Shown: positions 1 through 12,010, numbered from the stretch's first letter. The stretch is DNA of 64,000 nt from Sphagnum compactum (GCA_965153455.1 OZ234504.1:4216001-4280000), one strand, 5' to 3'. A program made the numbers and translations. The notes: generated by a model not told the origin, from the letters alone.

Positions 1-420
1 AGGTGGGGTAGAAAGTGAAAAGTTGAGATGTCAATTTTCACAAATGGAAAGGGATATGAATTTACAAGAGATTCTCAAATTGATTCCCATTTCAAAAAAG
101 AAAGTATTAGAAAAAAAGGTGATTATGATGAAAGGTGAAAATGAAAAAAATTAAAAAGTTGAAAAAAAATGGTTTGATGATGAATTTTTTTTAAAAATGG
201 AGTTTGAATTTTCCAAAAATACAAAAAACAGGAAAACAAATTTAAAAGAAAAAAATAATAATCATGGAAACAAAATAAAAATAGCAAAGGTTAACCTAAT
301 AATCCTCTCATATATCAATCACACATTTTTGATATTGAACCCCAAGCCTTTAGACACACTCATTGTACCTTATGAAAGTGATTTTTGTAATGGAAAGAAG
401 GATACAATTCAAGGTTCAAT

Positions 421-527
421 TTGCTTCAAATTGGTCCCTAGGCCTTTGGTCCATGGACCCTTGTCTAAAGTGATTTGCTTCAAATTGGTCCCTAGGCCTT
501 TGGTCCGTGGACCCTTGTCTAAAATGA
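421..527. repeat. Two-copy 54-bp tandem repeat
   Basis: A 54-bp unit beginning TTGCTTCAAATTGGTCCCTA is present twice, at 421 and again at 475. The copies are nearly identical; the clearest difference is CCATGG in the first against CCGTGG in the second, a single transition. The near identity suggests a recent tandem duplication. Confidence 0.9.
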
Positions 528-744
528 CCCTTACTACAGAAGCTGGAATAGAGTAGACAGATTAGGGTCCATTAGTACTCTTCTCCTATCAAAAATAAAT
601 GTCAATTTCAAATTTGTTCTAAATGGAATGAAAAGATATTTTTCAGATTTATCTTTTTAAAACTGTTTTATTTTAAATCCCATAGTTATGGATGATGGAA
701 GTGGCAAGCACATTTCAATACCTTGTGCATCAATTAGCATTTGA

Positions 745-955
745 TTTTCCTTGATTGAATTTGAACTAAATTTTTCAAATTCGACTCAATTCAATTCAAT
801 TCAATTCAGTTTGAAAATTCAATTCAATTCAATTTGCATGCAACGTCAGTCAATGGAACTTAATTTCCACAAAATCAACTCATTTTTTTCATCATTTTGT
901 TGTCACTTGTCACTTGTCACTAGTAGTGTGTAGCAATGTGAAGTCCTAGTGCATG
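745..955. repeat. Dispersed repeat A, copy 1
   Basis: An ATTCA-rich tract runs into TTTGCATGCAACGTCAGTCA, then CACAAAATCAACTCATTTTT and a stretch ending GTGTGTAGC. The same order of landmarks appears at 48,838-49,035 (TTTGCATGCAATGTCATTCA, then CACAAAATCAATTCATGTTT, then GTGTTAGTGTAAAGC). The two are diverged copies of one dispersed repeat. The second copy lies just after the LTR-like end of the decayed Gypsy element, so the family may be retrotransposon-derived. Confidence 0.65.
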
Positions 956-1221
956 AGCACAGAAGCAACCAAAATAGATGCTACATTGTTTTGAGTAGAG
1001 AACTTCTCCTTACTTATGAATGGAAGTCAACCTGAAGAGTGTCGAGAGATGACCCAATGAAGTAGATGATATAATCCAGTAAGAATCCCTGCAACACTTA
1101 AGACTGAAAGTCTACACAAAGAAAATACAAACTCTAGAAAAATAATAAAGCTAAAGCAAAACATGACACCATTTATAGAAACGACATATCTCTAATTCAA
1201 AAAACCCAGTTGTGCATACAT

Positions 1222-4200
1222 TCAGTTTGCACGACCTTCACCATAAGGTTTGCCATCTTCAGGAATATTGAGTTTAGACCTCATCCCTGGATTCTGCAAA
1301 GAAAGAAATTAATTGACCTTAAGTGCACATGTGAGGGAAAATTGGGATAAGGATGGCCCATTCTTTTCCACTCAGCACCAGTTATTGCAATGCAAAAAAC
1401 ACAAATGCATCAGCTAACAAACTTTCTTTCACTGGCTGACACATGTGCCATCAGTAATGCATACATTGGCATCTCCCCTCTGGCTTCCTACACACAAGAC
1501 AGCTGCACAATATGAAAGGCAAAGTACCTTACCTGTAGATGTACCAACCATGATGTTGAAACTTCCCCAAAGCTACTATGAGGTATGCACACTAACAGCT
1601 TCTGGGGGCCTGCAAATATTTTGCCACCCTGCAATAGATGAAATTTTCTTCATCAACTCTTCACTTGGCCGCTCAAGTGTCCAAATAGAGTAAAATGTTT
1701 CAGCCTGGAAAACACTGCCAGGGTTCCTTTGGTGGCCTTCCGCACCCCTCAAAAAAAGATCACCTTCAGATCGTATGCTACCTGATGCTTCAACTTCCTT
1801 GTCCGCAGCCTGTGATTTACAGTAAGTGGTAAGTAATGTGCCAACTCAACTATCATGTAGCCATTATAACTTCCACTTCAAACCCCAAATTGATCCATGT
1901 CATGAATAGTAGACACATTGTATCTTTACAGTATCAAGAACTTCCTGTACTTACAATTTCTGTCAACCTGAATAGCAAATACATCATGTGTATATACTTG
2001 CACACTCAATGTTAACTCTTTCTTGGACTCCAACAATCATAGAGTGAGATGCCTGCAAAAAAACTTCAAAAGAAAAAGGGCCACAGATTTTGGGAGCACC
2101 TTCTCAGTATAGTATTCAAAGGCTGTTCTTTTATTGCCTGCTTCATAGATGCAACACTGGGACAGAATCTGCAAACCAGATTTTCACCCAAGTGTCAGAA
2201 TTGTAACTGGAGAGTCTGTTGGAAACATGCTGATTGCCATTGATGATGGAGATGACAGAAAAGACGCAAAGCAAATATTAACTGCTTTGGCTTTAGTTTC
2301 AACAAAATTGACTTAGAAACTCAGCATGGATTTCCTTTTGAAGACATGCCTTAGAATACAGTACCTACGGAAAGTCTTGCGGACTTTCTCAAAGACAGGC
2401 AACACTAGGGTTTGTTCAGAGGAATCTGATTTCAAGTTCACAAAAATGGCTATCTGCCCAAAATCTGGTGTAACAGTTTACTGTTATGGGAGTTCCAGAT
2501 GGTGGAATGGCAATTGATCTTCTACATGGATAATTTGTGCAAACAAGTTGGGTGAGACCAGAACAACTATTGGAGTAACCAAGGAATTGCAATTTGAGCA
2601 CTGGAGCAAGAAGTGACAAGTGGAAATAATCACAGTACAAATCCCGAGGAAAGTGTAACATGTAACAAAGGTATCAGCAATGTGCATGGCTAGGCATGAA
2701 GACACAATCTTTGCTGAACCACTTAAGGACACTCATAGCAACCCAAGGCAAGTTGATGTACCTGGGCCTCAACACTGGCACAAACAGCATACAAGCCCCA
2801 GCCACGAGTGTAATTGTTGTATAAATGAACTTTCCCAAAGCGCAATCGTGGATGCCGCTGCCGAGTTCCATCAAAAAAGCAGTGGTGGATTGTAACCCGG
2901 ATACATCTGTCTTCAACATGTTTTGGGTCAGCCCCAATCAGCATTGTCTTATCATGCCTTGTGAAATGACATCTGTCCTCCCACAACCCCCAGATGAAGA
3001 TCTGTCACGTCAATAAATCTCAACCAGTACTTTACCTCCAACTTTTAATTGGAAACAAGACAATTTTATCTTGCCACACATTATGAACCACAATTTGTCA
3101 ATATTGGAGGAAACAGGGACCATGATTGTATCTTGCATATCAATCATGTTATTTTCTGATGGGCTTGGTACAGAAAGCATTCAACCCTACCTTGACACAG
3201 TTATGTCACTGGATCGGCGTGTGATGTCAATGCACCCATCATCAAAATCTGAGATCGAGCATCGGTCAACCCAAACATGTTTTGTGTTAGGTTTCATCTG
3301 GATTCCATCAACATCATGGCCTCGACCACCATCAAGTTCAAGGTTGCAAATGATGACATGTTCACAATCCTTAAGCTGGAGACCCTTCCCAGTGATTTTG
3401 ATGTGCTGGCCTCGGCCATCCACTGTTTTGAATGAAGAGACACGGCAGTATGTGGAAAGGGCAATGGTGCCTGATACTTCAAAAACAATCCATAGAGGCT
3501 GTTTCCTTCGGCAGCCTTCCCGTAGACTTCCTGGCCCATCATCTGTGGCAAATCACAAGAGTCCCCACAAAAGAAATAACCATCAAACTTAAATTGCATT
3601 CTTGTTTTGCCATGACAATTGATTCCAGTGCAAAACAAAATTTTTGGGACCAAATTCTCAGTCAGACTCACAAAACCTTTGCTAAAACCACCAATGTGTA
3701 TTGAGGTTTTCATTAGATCTGGCTCAGATTGAAAACAAGCCAGACCTGACTGTGGTCCATGGGATAAAAAGTGTTTGTATTTTGTCCACAAATAAGAAGG
3801 TATTTCCAGAAGATGAGAGGCTTTCCTGAGGCACTTTGACAGGCACTCACAGGCATTTCTCCAAGCTGGCAGTCTTTGGGGGAATACCCCAAAGTCTGCC
3901 ACATTCAATGCAGCTGTAAAAAAAACTAAAGGTGAAACTGGTTAGCCAAGTAGGTAGGGCAAAGGGGGGTAGGGTTAGCCAGGTAGTGGCCACAGCAGGG
4001 AACCATGACACAGTTCCAAACTCTGATGCAAAAAGACACCATCACTATACTGCAGAGGCTAATTCAGGCTCAAGTTCTGCTTGGGAAAATATTCCTGTGA
4101 TTGCAGAGAGAAACTGCACAAAAACATACACAACTAGAGGAACAAATGTTGCAGCAGTTGCAGTCAAACCAAAATGAACACAATGAGAATGAGCATGGTC

Positions 4201-5528
4201 ATAACCTTTTGAGTCACTCACACAGCATCAGATCATGATCTCATGACTAGCTGACATTACTTCCCAATGATTTCATCAGCTCCAGGCATTGACTGTAGAC
4301 AAGCACATAAAACATTCTGCACGAAGCTTAGGGCAAACAATCCTAAACAAAAATATGGGTACTGAATTTCTGTCACATTTGGGTAAGCACTCAGTCACAA
4401 TGTGAGCTAGCTCTCCAGAGGCATGGCTAGTTGAGAAAACACAATAGCATCCTCATTCAAGTGGCAACAAGCTCATAAAGGGGTAAGCTTTTCCTTTTGT
4501 TTTAGCTCATTCCTCCATAAGAAAGCATCTGGATCCTCCTGCACCAAATAAAGACCCTCTAATTGTTGTGTAATAGTAATCCTCAGAGACACTCATTGTG
4601 AGAAAGAATCCTTTGTCAGATTCATTCCTTGGCTTTCACTAGTGTACAGAGAAGATGAAGTCCCTTGTGACACACAGATCAAGGAAGCTCCAGTCATAAA
4701 TGCATGAGCACACTGCTGAATTGTTGGGAGGGAGTGAGAAATGGAGGAGGAGGAGGGGGCCTGCATTACTCCCTGGATATAATGTCTTTTTTCAAAGATC
4801 TAACACAAAAACTTGTCAAATCTTTTTTCACAAATCAGAACAAAGACATGTCCAGACACATTGTCAAATCTTTTTTTGCAAATCCCGAAAGAAGACATCT
4901 CCATTACAAACACATTGTCAAATCTTTTTTTTTGCAAATCACGAGCAAAGACATGTTCAGTACAAACACTTTGTCAAATCATTTGTTTTGCAAATCACGA
5001 ACAAAGACATGTCCATTACAAACACATTGTCAAATATTTTTTCGCAAATCGCGAAAGAAGACATGTCCATTACAAAGACATTGTCAAACATTTTTTTTGC
5101 AATTCACCAACAAAGACATGTTCAGTAGAAACACTTTGTCAAATCATTCTTTTTTGCAAATCACGAACTTAAAGACATGTCCATTACAAACCTCAAAACA
5201 GATCAACAACGCAAAACTCTTGGGATGATCCTCTCCACAACACGGAAGGTGGAGATATTGTGAAGCTGATGCGTTAGTTATCTGAGGAAGCAACGTAACT
5301 CTACATTCCACCAGATTTGAGAGCCGCAGCAGCAGGAGGAGGAGGAGGAGGAGGAGGAGGAGTGTACAAAAAAACAATACCAGCAAGGGAGGTGACATGA
5401 TACACTTCTCCATGCAGACCTCCAATGGCAGCACTCCCGAAACCCTCTGCAGCTCCTGCTAACCCTCGCAGATGAATATCTACTCCTGCATAAGGTCCAA
5501 CTTGTTGTTGTTGTTGTTCAACTGCCAT
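1222..5528 (-). CDS. Pectate lyase family protein, five or six exons
   Basis: This is a polysaccharide lyase family 1-type pectate lyase, expected to cleave de-esterified pectin in the cell wall by calcium-dependent beta-elimination. Coding exons on the minus strand are 5528-5381, 3542-3191, 2972-2762, 2168-2100 and 1809-1576; all introns are GT-AG and phases agree, giving 337 residues. Alternatively exon 5 ends at 1597 (donor GTTAGT) and joins exon 6 at 1293-1222 (acceptor TTTGCAG), giving 354 residues. Visible motifs are SGT at 73-75, DGRGQ at 91-95, GGRGHDVDG at 121-129, WVDRCSISDFDDGCID at 140-155 with D126, D151 and D155 as likely calcium ligands, and RQRHPRLRFG at 204-213 with R206 and R211 fitting the catalytic arginine motif. 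No signal peptide is seen; the start lies just before a five-glutamine run, where the conserved N-terminus (YAGVDIHLRGLAG) begins. An in-frame ATG at 5699 is possible but less likely. The gene looks intact. Confidence 0.9.
4799..5197. repeat. 55-bp tandem array with trimeric higher-order structure, inside intron 1
   Basis: Seven consecutive units of about 54-58 bp lie in intron 1 of the pectate lyase gene. Each starts TCAAAT or TCAAAC, passes through a T-run and GCAAATC, then AAAGACATGT or AAGACATGT, and ends ACATTG or ACTTTG. Units 3 and 6 share TTCAGTA and ACACTTTG, units 2 and 5 share CGAAAGAAGACAT, and units 1, 4 and 7 share GAACAAAGACATG or a close variant. The array is therefore a repeated trimer of about 165 bp. 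Open frames that cross it arise from the repeat and are not genes. Confidence 0.9.
5333..5362. repeat. AGG/CCT trinucleotide microsatellite
   Basis: About ten AGG repeats lie within intron 1 of the pectate lyase gene, some 20 bases past the exon 1 donor. In the transcript sense this is a CCT-rich pyrimidine tract. Confidence 0.85.
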
Positions 5529-6344
5529 GACTCGTGCAGGAAAAGTGTCTTCTGAAGTCGGTGCTCCTCCTGGTCGTCCTTCTTCTGCTCTTCTGCCGGC
5601 CGAGTCAAGAATTGGTTGCACAGGAGGAGGAGGCCTTGCTGACGATGGTGGAGAAAGAAAGCTCGGTTTCCGTAGCCCGCAACACCACCACGCACACATA
5701 CCTACCTACATACCTATCAAAATCCTTAAATTGTTTGTTGTTCTGTTTTGTTTTCTTCACAAAACAAAACAAAAATAGGATTTCTTCTCATCAGCAGCCG
5801 CAACACTCCCCGATTCATGATTTTCAACGAGGAAGAAGAAGAATCTACCTGCAAGTTCCCACATTATTAGATCCTTCGCACCTACTTACGATTTGAATTT
5901 GGATGCTCTCGTGCTTCTAAATACAAACATGAACTAGCCTACTAGTGTAGCCTCTGCATTTTGGCTTGGCCCAAGTGTGAAATCATTACCCAATTAATTT
6001 TTTTCCCTTTCAAACCCATTTTTTTCAAACTTGGGCTTCGCCTTGCTTCGCACTACCAATGACAGATCATATAAGGTCAAAATATTAATATATTTAAAAG
6101 TTACTTAAATAGATTATTTAAAAATAAATGTTTATCAAACATCCGTAATCCATGTTCATTAGTAGTGTGGCCTCTGCCATTGGCCCAAGTATGAACTCAT
6201 TATAATGCAGGGTGGGCACAACATGTGACATTTTTTTTGAGAATTGAACATGAAAAGAAAAGCATTTACTTGAATTGAAAATTAGACTTGCAAGTGTGAA
6301 CCCATTACAAAATAACATGAACTCAACTTATCAACATTGTCCCA
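5529..6344 (-). promoter_or_regulatory. Leader and promoter region of the pectate lyase gene
   Basis: This lies directly upstream of the chosen start codon of the minus-strand pectate lyase gene. The first 250 bases are GC-richer than the surroundings and contain GGAGGAGG and CACACA tracts, as plant leaders often do. A GTTTTGTTTT tract at about 5740-5775 is the only other landmark. I can fix no TATA box or transcription start. Beyond about 5950 the sequence turns AT-rich and featureless. Confidence 0.35.
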
Positions 6345-6455
6345 CATCCTAAATCCAAATCTCACAATATAAATTCCATTAAATTTGAATCGTTAAGATC
6401 TTTCCAACAACACCAAAGGCACATCACAATTGGTGCAACCTTGTAAAATTTTATT
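6345..6455. repeat. Dispersed repeat R1, copy 1
   Basis: The string of landmarks CTAAATCCAAAT, AAATTCCATTAAAT, AAGATCTTTCCAACAACACC and AAAGGCA recurs with small changes at about 11,765-11,870, inside a longer copy at 11,690-12,010. A third, more diverged copy is at 38,455-38,780. Three copies in one window point to an abundant interspersed family. Confidence 0.6.
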
Positions 6456-6549
6456 GATAAACACATTGTAGATTAGGATAGGAAAATGTACAAAGGAATA
6501 AAAATAAATAAAAGGAGAATTTACAAGATGTCAAGTTCGCTCAAACTCA

Positions 6550-9250
6550 ATGTCAAAACCTATCCATGTCAAAAATCAACCGCTTGTAGTAGGTTGATCA
6601 TATTTTTCCATATCAAAATCAACCGCTTGCAATAAGTCAGTCGTGAAAATGGGAGATGTGTTAGGTCTATGGCTACCGCCCGATTTAAGATGGAGGTTGC
6701 TTACAGCCTTTGCAATGTGATTGAACTTTTTTGTCGAAGAAAAGTAATCAAGACAAAAAGAGGAAGGCCGTCTGGTCTTTTCAAACTTTAAATGGCATTG
6801 GCACAATTGTGTAAAAACACATTAACCTACTTATGTAAACATCCAAATACCTCCACTACTAAGTGGAGGAATTGATTAGCGGGGTGTCAGTCGTGATAGC
6901 TCCATTCTTTAGCTTGAGCCACATCGGAAGCAACAAATCTTTGGGTGGCGCAAGATCGGGGAAGTAAATTTGCTTGTGTTGAGTTAGCAATGACAACATT
7001 GACTAAGGTGCGAATGTCATTTTTGATGAACACAATGTTGACTCGTTGACGAAAGGAGTTGAACATGTTTGAAGGAAATGCATGTAATTGTTATTGCCCC
7101 ACATGAAAGTTAGCATCCCATGCAATGGTAGCAAAGGTGTCACGAACTACATCATGGGTTCTTGTGTGTTCATTGCCATGAACATAACATAAGAGGTGGA
7201 TACCCATACAGTCAATGGGATGTGTGCACACGCATCAAGGGATAACTATAATTAAAGGATGGGGCAATCCAAGTTGTATTCAAAGCACTATGGAAATGAC
7301 CGAGGAAGCTAGGCAAAAGCCTGAGAAGATTGGTTGAACTATAAGCTAAGCACCCACCTTTGGGCCATAAATAGTAAAATTTGGGCATGATGGGTTTTAG
7401 ATATCCCGTTGGAGAACATGTTGGAAAAGGTATGATGGTGTAAATGCTTCGAAATGGAATCTTGAAATCGAAACATTTGTTGCCCGATGAGTTGTTCAAA
7501 CAAAAGAAGACATGCGTTCGAATTGGGGGCAGTAGGAAATCACATGCCACCTTGAAATGTTGCTAGAAAGGGAAAGTATTATTGTCGATTCATGTTAAGG
7601 CTTCAAGAAAAAAAAGGATGTTGATCAACCATAAACCTAGCAACTATGATTGAGGTTATAAGGGCCCAACTCCCTAAATAGGTTGTTGGGGTGATGATGG
7701 TCGTTGATATGAACCCGATGCCACCAAAAGTTATTAGGAAAAAAATTTGTTTACGGGCTAGAGGTTCTTTTGGGTTATCAAAGGATCCTGGACCCAAAAG
7801 GCACTTAAACATTTAAAGGAAGGAGGAGTCAAAAGAAATGAGAGACTTTATGAAGGTGGAAGAGAGAAGTGTACATCGTAAGAGATATGAAGGTCGTTGC
7901 ATGAAACAATGAATTAGAATTCCAAATGTTACTTGAACATCACCCATTCTAACAAGAAGATCCACATGTCAAACATCCTCTAATAGGGCATCTTTGATAA
8001 GGGATGATGTGAATGATGAAATGTCTAATGGAACTCCCAAAACTCTAATTCCTTCTGATGGGGTGGTAAACTAGGATGGGGTGGTAAACCGGGATCAGGT
8101 GCTAAAGTTGAGGGTAGGCCAAAGGGTGACCATGCTACACATTTATGAGGTTGAATAGAAATACCTATCGCACAGAGTTCGATTTAAAAATGTTCATATG
8201 TAAATGATACAATTAAAAGGGGACCTATGATGTGAATGTCGTTTGCAATGGATGGAAATAGACAAGAAGGGAAATGACTGGCTATAAAACGTAAAACCCT
8301 AAAGTGAACTAATGTGAATAGTGCCCCTTCGAAAGGATCACCTTGATGGGTTCCCATGGCAGAGGGGATGATGTGACATCACCTTCACAATTACGATGGT
8401 TGTAAAACAAGGGATATTCAAATGCATAGAATGCATAAACAAAAGGGATGAGTTACATGATGTTTCCACCTGCTACATGAAGTTCTTGAAATATGACCCC
8501 TTTTGACGTTGAATTGAAGGTGTTTGTCACATCTAATTGGAAAACAACCTAATTGAGGTGAAGGTCTAGGGTGCACCTGATGTTGTGGACTACTGCTTCA
8601 TAACCACCCTTAGTTACGACTCCGAATTGGTGTGGGAGAAATGTGTTGCGAAAGCATCACAAAATTGAGGGAATCCACTTGCTGAATCTTCTAGGTGAAA
8701 ACAATCTTGAAGGTGTTCAAAAACCATCCCATAAGGACTACTTGCCAACAGATGGGGCGTGCGTTGGAATGTTAGTTTGAAAGAATTAAAAAAAAGTTTG
8801 AGGTCTTGGTCTGGTTCATAATCTTTTAGGAAAAATATAAAGTAGCCATTTGATTTTCGGTGTAGTGCGGTGAGAGTTAAGGTGGTGTTAGAAAACGTGG
8901 GTGCAAAGGGAAATGGTGCCAAGGTGCGAGTTGCTTTAAAGTATTCCCCTGCACATCCAAAAACTAGATTGTGAAAAAGACATTTGTGAGTTGGGGGATC
9001 ATGTTAGGGAAGAAGAATTGAACTCAAACTTGCTACCAAAACTTGGGCTTGCAAAGAAAATTCTTCTTGCAAGTTTTCATAATCACCTACTAAAAATTGC
9101 TTGAATCGAATCCATGTTTCCTTATGCCCCATTGCCCTACCACAAAGGCGCAAAACGAGACACCATTGGGGTTATAAAAGGAGCAAGTGCCAAGCTACCA
9201 CATCATAAGAGTCTTGCGCTAGTTTATCCAATAGAAAATGAAACGCCATT
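6550..9250 (-). pseudogene. Decayed non-LTR retrotransposon with restriction-like endonuclease-type C-terminus
   Basis: Read on the minus strand, broken frames keep recognisable pieces of one long retrotransposon polyprotein. The order is an N-terminal stretch (9250-8900, with HDPPTHK), a reverse-transcriptase part (8900-8190), a block with TTPSEGIRVLGVPL at about 8090-8000, the thumb and later parts (7960-7600, with PLARKQ and ITFGGIGFIST), and a C-terminal part (7210-6900) with HLLCYVHGNEHTRTHDVVRD followed by RVNIV and LVNVVIAN. His/Cys-type spacing followed by an RVDIV...ADVVIAD-like pattern is what restriction-like endonuclease non-LTR elements show; here both Asp positions read Asn. The RT active site also reads A-N-D at about 8225. 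Stops and frameshifts are frequent, so this is dead. The family assignment is from memory of related proteins. Confidence 0.7.
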
Positions 9251-9309
9251 TTTACGTCACGTCATAGAGCGGTAGGGATGTGGTTATACAATCAATGACG
9301 ATGAAAGCC

Positions 9310-10180
9310 TAAATGAAAAAACCCGAGAACATCCAATGACGAAACCCAAATCCAAGCTAATGTAGACAAGGTGGGAACAAGGGAAGGTATTGAGTCGGGA
9401 TGGTCATGGGGGTTTGTGTCGCAACCCTATTTTGAGAAACTGTGAAGATGAGACTCACACTCCCGAAATGGGGATTTGGGAGTCCTCTGGGACTCCCAAA
9501 ACTTCAAAGTTCGATTGCAAGGGTCAAAACACCTTGCATTGGGGTGTTATTTATATCATTGGAAAGTTATCAAAGTGTAGATGTTGAAAATGGGCTCGCA
9601 TGGGCGATTTGGACATCTGTAGCACAAGTTATGGCCAAAAGAAAGGCCGGGAGTCCCGACCATTAAAAGTCGGGAAGCGACCTGACCCCGGTGTGTGCAG
9701 GTAAAGTGCAACACACCGTTGGAAAGCTCTCGACGAGAGCTACAACTTTGTTTTAGACCTCGTCCCAATCGCAGGTCTGAGCAAAGAGTTATATCCTTGC
9801 AAAGTTGTGGGAGTCCAAACCGGGACAAAAAGCCATTCAGATGTAGGCTCCACGGATAGACACAGAGAATATTATATGGGGGAACATGGTGGTTTCCCCC
9901 GAGTCCGGGCCGTGGTGAGTCTTGTGAGTCCAGAGTCGCTCATGGCTTGTCATGGCACTAAAGGTGCCCCAGAAAGTGTACTAACCAACTTGTTGGTTGG
10001 TTTGATGCAAATTCGAGTGAATAACTAAAGCTTGTCACTCTTCCTAGTCCCATCCCGGAGCTTCAACACGCCCCTCTACCCCTTTTAGTGCTGAGAGCTG
10101 GGAGTGTGCCCCGAATTCCTCACAATTCCGCTATTTGAGTAACTTAGACCCATCTTGGGGCTAATTCAGGAACTTAGGAG
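9310..10180. repeat. GC-richer LTR-like block
   Basis: GC content and CpG density rise sharply above the flanks. Two related motifs sit about 170 bp apart: CATTGGAAAGTTATCAAAGT followed by an AAGTTATGGCC element, and CGTTGGAAAGCTCTCGACGA followed by GAGCTACAACTTTG and GAGTTATATCC. Spaced GTTGGAAAGCTC and AGTTATG elements are common in plant LTR-retrotransposon LTRs. No matching second copy, target duplication or primer-binding site was found, so a solo or truncated LTR is only the best guess. Confidence 0.4.
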
Positions 10181-11689
10181 CGCGTCAATTTAGATTAAAT
10201 GAATTAGGTGTTTGACAGGTACATTAATAACAAGCTAACCTTTGACTAGTAAATCAATGCCAACAAGTGGGGCAAGAGACTTTAGGTGGAGGTTACAAAT
10301 GTGTTTGAAGAGATGAGGGTAGGTTGGGAGGTCTGATCATGTGCAATTGGAAGGGCTGGTAGAATGGAAGGGGGAAAAGGTCTTACATGTGCATGATCAA
10401 GGGGGTTTGGAAAGTGTGGGGTTGGGGCCTCGCAGTCACCCTAAAGGCTAGGGGCCAATAAGGAGAACTAACGGATGGTGTGTGGTTTGTTAAAATGGGA
10501 GGGGGAACTAGTGGGAGGTGCGTAGTTTGCATGGGAAATGGGATGGAAATTGTCTACAGTGGCACGTGAGAAAACAAATGGGTGATGGGAAAAATGAGGT
10601 TTGATGGGACATGGGACGTTTGGTGCCCATGAGGAAGGAGGCCTAATAAAAACACAAGCCCCACTTATTAAAAAATTACCTATTGTTATAGGACAACCTT
10701 AATGTATAAAGCCAACCATAGAAAACTAAATGGATTAAAAGGAGAAATATAAGAAATGGCCTAAGGGTCCTTAGCTATGGCATTATGCCAAAGCCAAACC
10801 TTAATTTCACTAAAGGTTTGAGTGGCACTATCACTCTTGTGTTGGGTTTAACACGACCTAAACATCCTAATGCTAAAACATTATAGGCTTCATTATTTGT
10901 TCCTAATTTTGGATGACCTGAGATAAGTAATGCCACATAGAAATTTCTTAAAAAACCAACTATGGTGGACTAGATACCCTCTTCACAAATATCTCAATCC
11001 ACTTTAGTAACTATGTACAACATTGACAAAAAAAAAAATGCTTGTTTTTTTTTTTTTTTGGACAAACTTTTCAATCGAAAAGATTATCCTCAAAGATTAT
11101 CCTTTAAAGCCCACGCACCTAAAAAGCCATTTTACTTTCTCATCTCCTCCAAGAACCTAGACCTTTTATAAAAGAACCTACAAAAAGGCCAAAGTTCTTT
11201 CTAATAGGTTGATGCCCACATGTTCCAATCCAACGGTCAATCTCACTAAAATCCCAAGGGTTCCACTAGAACACAAGTTCAAAATGAAACAAAAGCCCTC
11301 ACCAAAACCAAAAGGCTGAAGAAAGTAAAACTAACCCTAATTGAAAAAAAAATTGCCAATTTTTTTTTCTTTGTCTACTGCTACATGTGGCTCTGATCCT
11401 TACAATCCTTCTCATCTGCCAAGCCATTGTTCCATCACTACTCCTTTGCTTCCTCTCAACTATCAATTTTCTCTAGTTCCTTATTTTTCACCACCCTTCA
11501 ACCCCTTTTTCCTTCACTTTCCCCTTTTTCCCTTACTATTGGTTCTACTTCATCATGGATTGATACAACAACTTAATCGAGATTAAATTTTCCTAGGCAC
11601 CTCCACCCTTGCTACGTTTTTTATCTTTCCTTCACAATTCCTTTTATTTGAATTGAATGGTAGACATTCAAGTGTTACCACATCCTCAA
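10181..11689. other. No gene recognised
   Basis: G-rich, T-poor sequence (GGGAGG, GGGATGG) to about 10,640, then AT-rich DNA. A poly-A run followed by a poly-T run of about 20 (11,027-11,060) forms a small A/T palindrome. A TC-rich stretch lies at 11,400-11,560. I see no coding signal. Confidence 0.5.
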
Positions 11690-12010
11690 CTGATTTTTCC
11701 TTCCAAAACCTAGTTTTTTGGAATTTATTTGAATTGTCAATAGCATAAATCCCCAAAAAATCAATATTTCCCACATTCTAAATCCAAATATTATCAAATA
11801 AATTCCATTAAATCTTATTCATCAAGATCTTTCTAGCAACACCAAAGGCATGTTCCAATTCCTTTAAAATTTTCAGCTATGGTTTAATTTAATTTAAAGT
11901 GACAAAATCACTCAATGTTCAAAAACTTTTGCACTGCAAGTCCAAACATCATGGAACCAAGCCCATGCACCCCTCCTTGTCAAGAGCTTTCCAAAGATAC
12001 CAAAAATACG
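11690..12010. repeat. Dispersed repeat R1, copy 2 (longest)
   Basis: The block begins TTTTTCCTTCCAAAACCTAG, continues through ATTCCATTAAATCTTATTCA and AAGATCTTTCTAGCAACACC, and ends near GAGCTTTCCAAAGATACCAA. It aligns in order with 6345-6455 (middle part) and 38,455-38,780 (whole length, more diverged). The open stretch on the minus strand with KLGFGRKNQL-like content is not recognised. Confidence 0.6.

Larger units (their letters stand above)
1..1221. other. Non-coding flank left of the pectate lyase gene
   Basis: AT-rich DNA with no supportable gene. It holds a tandem 54-bp duplication (421-527), an ATTCA-type microsatellite (785-834), and a block at about 745-955 that recurs near 48.84-49.03 kb. 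The last few hundred bases before 1222 would be the 3' untranslated region and downstream flank of the minus-strand pectate lyase gene; no polyadenylation site can be fixed. Confidence 0.6.

Noticed and set aside
4799-5197. CRISPR-like appearance of regularly spaced repeats
   Set aside because: The units are contiguous diverged tandem repeats without unique spacers, and the sequence is a plant nuclear genome.
4700-5228. Three overlapping long open frames of 119-174 codons on the plus strand
   Set aside because: They run through the 55-bp tandem array and only repeat its units. The region is intron 1 of the minus-strand pectate lyase gene.
5529-5699. Longer N-terminus of the pectate lyase from an ATG at 5699
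   Set aside because: The frame is open, but the extra residues are Pro/Ser-rich without similarity, and the conserved N-terminus begins just after the ATG at 5528.
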